Assembly (NCBI GenBank): GCA_005222965.1 | Contig: NJBG01000001.1 | Location: 146,323 to 210,322, forward strand | Reading direction: 5' to 3' | DNA length: 64,000 nucleotides | From: Candidatus Woesearchaeota archaeon B3_Woes | Lineage (GTDB): Archaea; Nanobdellota; Nanobdellia; Woesearchaeales; B3-WOES | In this document: one piece after another, positions 9,744 through 16,383 of the stretch | How positions within the stretch are numbered: position 1 is the stretch's first letter | How the letters are laid out: each line of letters opens with the position of its first letter | Notes under the pieces: model-generated | Told to the model about the DNA's origin: nothing | Database searches by the model: none | Seen by the model: only the letters and a program-made list of their open reading frames with translations | Translations under genes and position numbers: made by a program

Positions 9744-9989
9744 TTATAATTTTTCCAATAAACTTACAATATTCCAGATTTGTGTTCGCGTATACTGCTG
9801 CATATTGTTATCGCTGACTATTTCATCTAACTCATTTAAAGCTTTATTTTTTTTAATAGAATCATCAACATCTTCTTTTAAGATGTCTAGTATACCTGAC
9901 ATTTTTTCTCTTATATTTTTAGGAGTATCATCATCATTATTGATCTCTATGATGAAATCTACTGCATCTTTTAACTTAACATCTGCCAT
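9744..9989 (-). CDS. UPF0147 family protein
   Basis: 81 residues, all helical, with the family-typical IREKMSGILDILK and LDEIVSDNNMQQYTRTQIW segments. UPF0147 proteins are conserved across archaea and of unknown function. The gene is two nucleotides downstream of prefoldin beta and belongs to the L37Ae-rpoP-pfdB cluster, a linkage that recurs in archaea and points to a housekeeping role tied to gene expression or protein folding. It is convergent with the Cys-repeat gene, with two nucleotides between the stops. Confidence 0.85.
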   Translation of the reverse strand: MADVKLKDAVDFIIEINNDDDTPKNIREKMSGILDILKEDVDDSIKKNKALNELDEIVSDNNMQQYTRTQIWNIVSLLEKL

Positions 9990-9991
9990 TT

Positions 9992-10315
9992 TTATTTCAT
10001 TGCACCTAAAACTTCTTTCTGTAATTTCTGAGATTTATCTCTTATACTTGTCTCTTGTTTTTCTAGGTTTTTTAGTCTTATCTCTAGCATCTCTTTTTTT
10101 TGATTTAGATCTTTTTCTAAATCCTCTTTTTTTGCGTCAATCATCACATTAGCTACAATTTTATAAGTCTTATTAGAATCTTTTATATTTTCTAAAGCAG
10201 ATGTTACTTCGCTTAATTGCATCTGAAATTGTTGCTTTTGTACAAGAAAGGATTGTAAATTTTGTTCTAGTAATTGTAACTGTTCAATTTTTTCTTCTTG
10301 TCCTTCTTCGGCCAT
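9992..10315 (-). CDS. pfdB: Prefoldin subunit beta
   Basis: 107 residues from ATG 10315, one nucleotide after the rpoP stop; a longer frame reaching 10375 is excluded because it overlaps rpoP in another frame. Two long coiled-coil helices flank a short beta segment (NKTYKIVANVMIDAKKED), the typical beta-prefoldin plan. Prefoldin is a cytosolic hexamer (two alpha, four beta subunits) that holds unfolded proteins for the thermosome. The order L37Ae, rpoP, pfdB is a known archaeal gene string, which supports the call. Confidence 0.9.
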   Translation of the reverse strand: MAEEGQEEKIEQLQLLEQNLQSFLVQKQQFQMQLSEVTSALENIKDSNKTYKIVANVMIDAKKEDLEKDLNQKKEMLEIRLKNLEKQETSIRDKSQKLQKEVLGAMK

Positions 10316-10316
10316 T

Positions 10317-10448
10317 TTATCTTGCTTTAACCTTTGTTGTTGTTGTTCTTGGCTTAAACAACATTTTACTTCCACAATAAGGACACCTTATCCTTTTGCC
10401 TGTTAAAGATACTTTCTTATTACAATCAAAACATTTATACTTTATCAT
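10317..10448 (-). CDS. rpoP: DNA-directed RNA polymerase subunit P (Rpb12-like)
   Basis: A 43-residue gene too short for many ORF callers. ATG 10448 overlaps the L37Ae stop in an ATGA arrangement and the stop is one nucleotide before prefoldin beta. The protein starts MIKYKCFDCNKKV and has a single zinc ribbon with Cys at positions 6, 9, 22 and 25, followed by a basic tail. Length, zinc ribbon and position between L37Ae and prefoldin beta all match archaeal subunit P, which helps hold the RpoD-RpoL platform of RNA polymerase. Confidence 0.92.
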   Translation of the reverse strand: MIKYKCFDCNKKVSLTGKRIRCPYCGSKMLFKPRTTTTKVKAR

Positions 10449-10747
10449 TTTTTATCCTCTTTACTATCTGATGGTTTTTCTTCTGATTTAATAACTTTTT
10501 CTTCTTCTTTAACTGTTCTCTTTTTTCCAATAGAATAAGCTCTTCCTGCAAATTTAACTTTACATGATTTGCAAAACCAGATTCCTGCTGCTTCTCTTCT
10601 GACATTTTTTTTGCTACAATAAGGACAGATGTGTCTTCCTCTATGTCCTGACTCTATCTCAGCAACCTTTTCTTTTAAACGTCTACCATACCTAGGACCA
10701 AATCTTTTAGTCGATGATTTTTTCCGTTTTTGTTTTTTTGCTGCCAT
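10445..10747 (-). CDS. rpl37ae: Large subunit ribosomal protein L37Ae (eL43)
   Basis: 100 residues. It shows the basic N-terminus with RFGPRYGRRLK, the zinc ribbon CPYC...CKSC (about residues 42-62) and the conserved GIWFC segment. It binds 23S rRNA on the large subunit surface. The C-terminus is longer than usual, with about 25 extra residues rich in Lys and Glu. It is the first protein gene after tRNA-Pro (27 nt gap on the same strand), so the tRNA may be excised from the same primary transcript. Confidence 0.95.
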   Translation of the reverse strand: MAAKKQKRKKSSTKRFGPRYGRRLKEKVAEIESGHRGRHICPYCSKKNVRREAAGIWFCKSCKVKFAGRAYSIGKKRTVKEEEKVIKSEEKPSDSKEDKK

Positions 10748-10773
10748 TTTTCTTGATATGGGTGCTCTTAAAA

Positions 10774-10933
10774 TGGGGCTACCCGGACTTTCACCAATGC
10801 GAAAGTAGTGATCCGATTTCGCGGTTGTTTTGAACCGGGATCATCTGGTTTTTTTGTGTATCACACCCAAACCAGAAAGGCTAACCAAGTTACCCCATAG
10901 CTTAATGTTATATAATTAAAATTATATAATCCC
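10774..10933 (-). tRNA. tRNA-Pro (UGG) with three introns
   Basis: Exons, 5' to 3' on the minus strand: 10933-10931 (nt 1-3), 10901-10866 (nt 4-37), 10849-10829 (nt 38-59), 10787-10774 (nt 60-73). Removing introns of 29, 16 and 41 nt gives a perfect 74-nt cloverleaf: acceptor GGGGCTA/TAGCCCC, D-stem GGGT/GCCT with G18G19, anticodon stem TCTGG/CCAGA with loop TTTGGGA (anticodon TGG), four-nt variable loop TGAT, T-stem CCCGG/CCGGG and loop TTCAAAT; discriminator A. The introns sit at 3/4, 37/38 and 59/60. Intron 1 has a textbook bulge-helix-bulge: central helix AATG/CATT, bulges GGA and AAG, both cut after the second base. Intron 3 has central helix TTCA/TGAA with bulges AAA and AGT. Intron 2 has a relaxed motif. 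Splicing would need the tRNA endonuclease. Confidence 0.93.
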
Positions 10934-11038
10934 ATTCTAGAGGTAACTTTAAATTGTAGATAATCTTTGGTTTTTAAATCTATCGGTAATACATTGTTTT
11001 CCGACATATTTATATATTGTTCACATATACAAAAAGAT

Positions 11039-12139
11039 ATGACACTAACAGAAAAACAAAAACACGATTTGAAGAAATTTGTAAAAGAACTAGAACAACA
11101 TAGAGGTCGCCATACAGAACTGGTTAGTGTATATGTTCCTTCTGGTTATGATATAATCAAGATTATACAGCACCTTGAACAAGAAAGAGGTACTGCTTCT
11201 AATATAAAATCAGCAGCCACACGTAAAAACGTTATTACTGCTTTAGAAAAAATGATCCAGCATCTAAGATTGTTTAAAAAAACACCAGATAATGGTTTAG
11301 CAGTTTTTGCAGGAAATGTATCTGAAAGAGAAGGCCAGGAAGATTTTGAAGTATGGAGTGTAGAACCTCCAGAATTATTAAAAACAAGAATCTATAGATG
11401 TGATAAAGAATTTCAATTAGAATTACTAAGAGATATGATGGATGTAAAAGAAGTTTATGGCTTGGTAATACTTGATAGGAGAGATGCTAACATTGCTTAT
11501 CTAAAAGGAAAAACAATTGTTCCATTAAAATCAACACATTCAGAAGTTCCTGGAAAAACAAAAGCAGGAGGGCAATCTGCTGCTCGTTTTGAAAGATTAA
11601 GGGATGGCGCTGCTAAAGAACATTTCAAAAAAGTAGCAGAATATGTTAAAGAACAATTTTTAGATAATAAAAACCTAAAAGGAATTATAGTTGGAGGACC
11701 AGGACCAACAAAACACGACTGGGTTGATGGTGGTTATCTAACAGATCAGCTAAAACAAAAGATTATTGCAGTTAAAGATTTAGGTTATACAGGAGATTTT
11801 GGTTTACAGGAATTAGTTGACAAAAGCCAGGATGTTTTAGCAAACGAAGAACTTGTTTCTGAGAAAAAAATTATGCAAAGATTTTTGGATTTATTAGCAA
11901 AAAAACCAAACATAATTTCTTATGGTGAAAAAGAAGTTATGGAATTTCTAAAAACAGGTGTTGTTGAAATTATATTACTATCAGAAAAACTGGATGATAA
12001 AAAAATAGAAGAGTTTGAAGAAGAAGCAAACAAAGTTGGAACAGAGGTAAATATTATTTCAACAGAAACAAGAGAAGGGGTTCAATTAAAAGAGCTCGGT
12101 AAAGTAGCAGCTATTCTAAGATACGAACAACACCAGTAA
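11039..12139 (+). CDS. prf1: Peptide chain release factor aRF1
   Basis: 366 residues from ATG 11039, chosen because a TTTATATA box at about 11008 lies some 30 nt upstream and because archaeal aRF1 normally begins a few residues before the KKFVKELEQHRGRHTELVS segment; an earlier in-frame start at 10967 lies upstream of the box. Residues 55-58 are NIKS, the stop-codon reading motif, and 177-179 are GGQ within KAGGQSAARFERLR, the peptide-release motif. The C-terminal domain binds the recycling factor ABCE1. It decodes all three stop codons. Complete and unremarkable. Confidence 0.96.
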   Translation: MTLTEKQKHDLKKFVKELEQHRGRHTELVSVYVPSGYDIIKIIQHLEQERGTASNIKSAATRKNVITALEKMIQHLRLFKKTPDNGLAVFAGNVSEREGQEDFEVWSVEPPELLKTRIYRCDKEFQLELLRDMMDVKEVYGLVILDRRDANIAYLKGKTIVPLKSTHSEVPGKTKAGGQSAARFERLRDGAAKEHFKKVAEYVKEQFLDNKNLKGIIVGGPGPTKHDWVDGGYLTDQLKQKIIAVKDLGYTGDFGLQELVDKSQDVLANEELVSEKKIMQRFLDLLAKKPNIISYGEKEVMEFLKTGVVEIILLSEKLDDKKIEEFEEEANKVGTEVNIISTETREGVQLKELGKVAAILRYEQHQ

Positions 12140-12169
12140 ATTTATAAACAGTGGTGCCTAACTTCTTTC

Positions 12170-12643
12170 ATGTTTGTAAGATTAAAAAAAATTAAAGATA
12201 AATACTATGCCTATCACGTCCAAAACAAAAGAGTTAGAGGAAAAGTAAAACAAAAAGTAAAGGGTTATATTGGACGAGCATATTTTCCAAAAAAAACTAA
12301 TGAAAAAGATTTCTTTGAATTTGTAAACGAAAATATAAATAACTACAATAAACCATTTAAAGAAATTATTGAAGATCTAATCAAATGGGAATTTCTAAAA
12401 CACAATCTAAAAGATATTGAACTAGATAAATTTTTAATAAAAAAAGACAATAATAAAATTATTCTAAAGCTTAATGAAGGTTATTTATACGATAAAACAA
12501 TAAAAAACATGATAAAATTCCAGCCAGTTGGTGATGATGAATATATTATAGGAAAAGAATTTGCAGAAGTTTTTGTTAAAGCAGGAATAGACATTCCAAA
12601 AGAATTGTTTGTAAAATTATTTGAAAAGATTATCAAGAATTAA
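12170..12643 (+). CDS. Uncharacterised protein with transposase-like N-terminal motif
   Basis: 157 residues, basic. A TTTATAAA box at 12139-12146, overlapping the aRF1 stop region, predicts a leaderless mRNA starting at the ATG. The first 35 residues (YYAYHVQNKRVRGKVKQKV then KGYIGR) resemble the N-terminal beta module of IS1634-type transposases, but no DDE catalytic region follows. The rest is helical and Lys-rich with no motif that I recognise. It could be a domesticated nucleic-acid-binding fragment or a chance resemblance. It overlaps the convergent uppS gene by four nucleotides. Confidence 0.6.
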   Translation: MFVRLKKIKDKYYAYHVQNKRVRGKVKQKVKGYIGRAYFPKKTNEKDFFEFVNENINNYNKPFKEIIEDLIKWEFLKHNLKDIELDKFLIKKDNNKIILKLNEGYLYDKTIKNMIKFQPVGDDEYIIGKEFAEVFVKAGIDIPKELFVKLFEKIIKN

Positions 12644-13323
12644 TTACCAAATCTTCTCTGCCTTTTTTCCTTAAATTCTTTTACAATATCAAACAAATCT
12701 TGTTTTTCAAAATCAGGCCAATGTTTTTCAAGAAAGAAAAGTTCAGAATAAGTTGAATGCCATGTAAGAAAATTAGATAATCTTTGTTCTCCTGATGTTC
12801 TTATTATTAAATCAGGTGAATTTTGGATATAAAGATAATTTGCAAAACTCTCTTCATCTACTTTATCAACACCAGATTTCAAAACTTTATTTACAGCATC
12901 AACAATTTCCTCTCTTCCACCATAAGCTACACAAAAGTTTGCAATGTAATTATCATAATCTTTTGTAGCTTCCATAACTTCTTTTGCGGCTTTCTGAACT
13001 TTTTCAGGAAGCATATGAAGACGCCCTATAAATCTTATCTTAACCTTATTTTCATGAACCTTTTTGTCTTTTAATAAATCTTCTGCAGCCTTTACAAAAA
13101 TATTCATAAGAAAATCTACTTCTTTTTTATCTCTTGAAAAATTTTGTGTTGAAAAACAATATAAACTTAATTCTTTAATTTCAGCTTCTTTTGCTGCTTC
13201 AAACAATTCTTTTAGTTTATCAAAACCAGCCTTATGACCATCCCAAGGCATTAATCCCTTATTTTTTGCCCATCTACGATTGCCATCTAAAATTATTCCT
13301 ACGTGTAGTGGCTTTTCTTCCAT
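12640..13323 (-). CDS. uppS: Cis-prenyltransferase (undecaprenyl diphosphate synthase family)
   Basis: 227 residues. The N-terminal catalytic motif ILDGNRRWA holds the Asp that binds diphosphate-Mg, and the C-terminal motif RTSGEQRLSNFLTWHSTYSE is the substrate-binding signature. The family condenses isopentenyl diphosphate onto a short allylic diphosphate to build the polyprenyl carrier used for N-glycosylation and surface glycans. Length is on the short side but all motifs are present. A PopT-like DUF368 protein at 30835 could recycle the carrier made here. Confidence 0.93.
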   Translation of the reverse strand: MEEKPLHVGIILDGNRRWAKNKGLMPWDGHKAGFDKLKELFEAAKEAEIKELSLYCFSTQNFSRDKKEVDFLMNIFVKAAEDLLKDKKVHENKVKIRFIGRLHMLPEKVQKAAKEVMEATKDYDNYIANFCVAYGGREEIVDAVNKVLKSGVDKVDEESFANYLYIQNSPDLIIRTSGEQRLSNFLTWHSTYSELFFLEKHWPDFEKQDLFDIVKEFKEKRQRRFGN

Positions 13324-13414
13324 TTCTCTAAAAGGATACTGATTATTTATAAAACTTATGGATTTTTTACTCTATACTAAAGTTTTATAAACAATATAAC
13401 TAATAATCAGGGTG

Positions 13415-14047
13415 ATGGAAGAAGAAATAATAGAAGAACCGTGGTACAAAGGCCCAATAAAATGGATTATAAGCCTTTTCTTAATATTATTAATTATTTT
13501 ATGGTTTATACCTGCTTATGGAGTTAAAATTGATCCAAGGCCATCTTATATTCCAACAATAGATGAAGTTGTTGTTTCAAAAATAGAAGTTGATGAAACT
13601 CATCATAACTCAATTTCATTAGAGCTAGTTAAAGGAAGTGACCCTGTTATCAAAGAGATTGCAGATAAAATTGTTGTTAAGGCTTGTCAGAATGGTGGAA
13701 GAGTATGCCATTCAAAAGCCCTTTTTTATTTTGTAAGAGATAATTTTAATTATGTCTCTGATCCAACAGAATATGAATATATAAAAACAGCCAAAGAAAG
13801 CTTAGTTTCTGGTGGTGGAGACTGTGATGATGCATCAGTACTACTAGCAAATTTATTAGATGCAGTAGGAATTGAAACAAGATTTGTATTTATTCCAAGA
13901 CATGTTTATTTAGAAGGGTATCTTCCAGAAGCTCTAAATAGATACAAAACACAAAGTTGGGTAGTTTTAGATGCAACATGCAAAAATTGTGGGTTTGGAG
14001 AAATGCCATATCAAAATCAGAATAAAAGAAAAACCTATTTAGGATAA
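13415..14047 (+). CDS. Membrane-anchored transglutaminase-like (papain-fold) protein
   Basis: 210 residues from ATG 13415 (a GTG three bases earlier is possible). One membrane helix near the N-terminus (about 17-36) is followed by a transglutaminase-like core with catalytic Cys in GGGDCDDAS, His in PRHVYLEG and Asp in LDATC, in the right order and spacing. In archaea and bacteria such proteins are thought to be proteases or peptide-modifying enzymes acting outside the cell; the actual reaction is unknown. A TTTATAAA box about 25 nt upstream supports a leaderless mRNA. Its 3' end overlaps the convergent gene by nine bases. The call to superfamily level is firm. Confidence 0.8.
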   Translation: MEEEIIEEPWYKGPIKWIISLFLILLIILWFIPAYGVKIDPRPSYIPTIDEVVVSKIEVDETHHNSISLELVKGSDPVIKEIADKIVVKACQNGGRVCHSKALFYFVRDNFNYVSDPTEYEYIKTAKESLVSGGGDCDDASVLLANLLDAVGIETRFVFIPRHVYLEGYLPEALNRYKTQSWVVLDATCKNCGFGEMPYQNQNKRKTYLG

Positions 14048-15556
14048 AACAACTTCTTTAATAATAAAATCTGCATTATTTTTACTCTCTTCTTTTACTT
14101 CATATTTTTTTATATTAATTTTACTCTTAAACAAAGGACAATCTATAACTAAACTTTCAAACTCTCCTCCTTCGCCAGCAACATTTATTCCAATCTTTTT
14201 ATTTATTTTAACTAATTCATCTATATCTTTATCAGAAATAATCTTGCCTAACCAACTTTTATCTAAACCATCAGCAGCTATTTTTGTAAAAATAATCTTA
14301 AACTTATTTGTAATTAATTTCCTCATATAATCTTCTTGATTGATATGCCACAAAGGATTAAAACACTCTAATTTTAATTTTTTACATAACTTCTCAATTC
14401 TTATTCGCTGATAATTAGAATACAAAGCACCAGTAATTATTCCTTTAATATTATATTTTTGCTTAGCTAACTTTAAAGCAACTTCCAAATCTTTAAGCTC
14501 TTTTTCTTTCTCACCTTTAGATTTAACATACACTAATGGCAAACTCATTGAATCTGCTTGTAATTTAACAGTTTGCTTATCTGGTTTGTGATACATATAA
14601 GAAAATTCGTTTTTGGGATCAATATTTATTAAACATTTTACAGGATATCCTTTTTGTTTTATTAAATACATAGCATAAGTCGAATCCTTTCCAGATGAAA
14701 ATAAACAACCCAAACTTGGTTTTAAAAAACTAGCCAAATAATCCTTTTTAAATTTAAAATTATTTTTTCTTGCTAATCTCAAAATAGCTCTATCAACACG
14801 GCTTCCATATTGTGCTGCTCTTTTTTTTCTAAACGCTATCTCTTTATTTAAACCAATTTCATCAGCAATTTGCCTTAAGATTAACTTATTGTTCTGCTTA
14901 TTTATTTTATTTTTAACAGGAACATTCATTGCTAATGTTATTATTTTCTCTTCTAAAAAAGGTGTTAATAATTTTATTTTAAAATAATTAGACAAAGTAA
15001 AATCTCTCTCTAAATCTCTATCATACATCAAACTTAGACCATTCCAACATTCTTTTTGAATGTCTTTAGCTAATTCATGTCTTTGATAACCAGCAAAGAT
15101 TTCTTCAGATCCTAAACCAGAAAATAAATAATGAACATTATCTTTTTTTGCTTGCCCCATAGCAGCATAAACAACACTACCGACACCAACCTTAGTAACA
15201 TCACTTGTATTCAACAATTTTGTTGTTTTTCCTATCACCTTTTCTGCTTCATTTAAACTTAAATGGATTACCTTAAGTTTTAACCTCAATTCTTTTGCAA
15301 TTTTTTTAGCATACAAAACATCTTCAGAATTATCCAATCCAATAACATAACAAATAAAATCTTTTTTTAATTGTTTGCATACCAAAGCTATAAAACTGGA
15401 ATCAACACCACCTGAAAACAATACTCCAAATTTTTTATTAGGAACAAGATTCTCAATTGTTTTAAACAATTCTTTTTTTAGTATTTCTTGATCTACTTTA
15501 ACTCTAACATTCTTCACTTTCTTAATATAATTCTTCCATTCTTTTTTATTTATCAT
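14039..15556 (-). CDS. Asparagine synthase-like PP-loop domain fused to Dph6-type amidase domain
   Basis: 505 residues from ATG 15556. Two adenylating PP-loop domains are joined: an N-terminal asparagine-synthase-like domain (FSGGVDSS at about 47-54, with LFSGLGSEEIFAGYQRHELA) and a C-terminal diphthine-ammonia ligase domain (SSGKDSTYAM near residue 285, then GALYSNYQRIRIE and the GEGGEFESLV signature). The C-terminal half would amidate diphthine on elongation factor 2; dphB, an earlier pathway enzyme, is at 60008. The N-terminal half lacks the glutamine amidotransferase domain of true asparagine synthases, so its substrate is unclear. A TTTATAAA box at about 15580 gives a leaderless mRNA. 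Confidence 0.85.
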   Translation of the reverse strand: MINKKEWKNYIKKVKNVRVKVDQEILKKELFKTIENLVPNKKFGVLFSGGVDSSFIALVCKQLKKDFICYVIGLDNSEDVLYAKKIAKELRLKLKVIHLSLNEAEKVIGKTTKLLNTSDVTKVGVGSVVYAAMGQAKKDNVHYLFSGLGSEEIFAGYQRHELAKDIQKECWNGLSLMYDRDLERDFTLSNYFKIKLLTPFLEEKIITLAMNVPVKNKINKQNNKLILRQIADEIGLNKEIAFRKKRAAQYGSRVDRAILRLARKNNFKFKKDYLASFLKPSLGCLFSSGKDSTYAMYLIKQKGYPVKCLINIDPKNEFSYMYHKPDKQTVKLQADSMSLPLVYVKSKGEKEKELKDLEVALKLAKQKYNIKGIITGALYSNYQRIRIEKLCKKLKLECFNPLWHINQEDYMRKLITNKFKIIFTKIAADGLDKSWLGKIISDKDIDELVKINKKIGINVAGEGGEFESLVIDCPLFKSKINIKKYEVKEESKNNADFIIKEVVLS

Positions 15557-15606
15557 AATCAACGAGTAAAACAGTAACCTTTATAAATGCCTTCTTTTTC
15601 CTCTAA

Positions 15607-15656
15607 ATTGAATATTTCCCGTGGACTATCTGTTTAGGGATGATAGGAGGGTACAA
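15607..15656 (+). promoter_or_regulatory. Structured leader of the L1 operon, candidate L1 autoregulation site
   Basis: Between the predicted transcription start (TATA-like box 15580-15587, shared with the divergent Dph6 fusion) and the L1 ATG the leader can pair CTATC (15626-15630) with GATAG (15642-15646), with CCC (15618-15620) able to meet GGG (15637-15639). The 3' arm overlaps the strong Shine-Dalgarno AGGAGGG (15645-15651), so folding would hide it. Archaeal L1 is known in Methanococcus to repress its own mRNA by binding a mimic of its 23S rRNA site. That this leader is such a mimic is inference. Confidence 0.4.
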
Positions 15657-16382
15657 ATGGAAAAGAATGATTTTATCAAAGCATTAAAAAAATCAAAAGA
15701 CAATTCTCCTAAAAGAAAATTCAAACAAAGTTATGATTTAATTATAAACTTAAGAAATCTGGATCTTAAAAAAACAGAAAATCAAATAGATAATTTTATA
15801 CAGTTACATTATGATAGGGGCAAAAAGGTAAAAATATGCGCTCTAATTGGATCAGAACTAAAAGCAACAGCCAAAGAAGAGTGTGATATGGCTATTGAGC
15901 TTATAGATTTCGATAAATATGCAAAAAACAAAAAATTAACTAAAAAACTAGCTCAAGATTATGATTTCTTTATTGCTCAGGCAAACATTATGCCAAAAGT
16001 AGCAGCAGCATTTGGTAAGATATTAGGTACAAAAGGAAAAATGCCTAATCCAAAAGCAGGGTGTATTGTGCCTCCAAATGCAAATCTAAAAGCAGTAGTT
16101 GCAAAGCTGCAAAATTCAGTCAGAGTACGTGTAAATATTTCTCCTTTATTCCAATGTAGAATTGGTAAAGAGGATACTCCAGAAGAACATCTTATAGATA
16201 ATGCTTTTGTAATATACAATTCAATGATTCATTCCCTACCAGGAGAAAAAAATAACATTAGAAGTGTTTATTTAAAATTAACAATGGGCCCTTCTATTAA
16301 AATTGGTACAGAAACAGTAGAAGAAGCTCCTAAAGAAAAGAAAAAAGAAGCAAAGGTAGAAGACAAAAAACAAAAAGATTAA
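15657..16382 (+). CDS. rpl1: Large subunit ribosomal protein L1 (uL1)
   Basis: 241 residues from ATG 15657, which is preceded by AGGAGGG at the right spacing; a longer frame to 15621 lacks such support. The two-domain L1 fold is recognisable, with the segments GTKGKMPNPKAG and VPPNANLKAVV of the hinge and RNA-binding surface. The last 25 residues are a Lys/Glu-rich tail beyond the usual end. L1 binds 23S rRNA at the E-site stalk. It heads the operon L1-L10-L12, with one nucleotide between L1 and L10. Confidence 0.95.
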   Translation: MEKNDFIKALKKSKDNSPKRKFKQSYDLIINLRNLDLKKTENQIDNFIQLHYDRGKKVKICALIGSELKATAKEECDMAIELIDFDKYAKNKKLTKKLAQDYDFFIAQANIMPKVAAAFGKILGTKGKMPNPKAGCIVPPNANLKAVVAKLQNSVRVRVNISPLFQCRIGKEDTPEEHLIDNAFVIYNSMIHSLPGEKNNIRSVYLKLTMGPSIKIGTETVEEAPKEKKKEAKVEDKKQKD

Positions 16383-16383
16383 A

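Noticed and set aside
10967-11038. Longer N-terminus for aRF1
   Set aside because: It would begin upstream of the TATA box and is not part of aRF1; ATG 11039 fits family length and promoter spacing.
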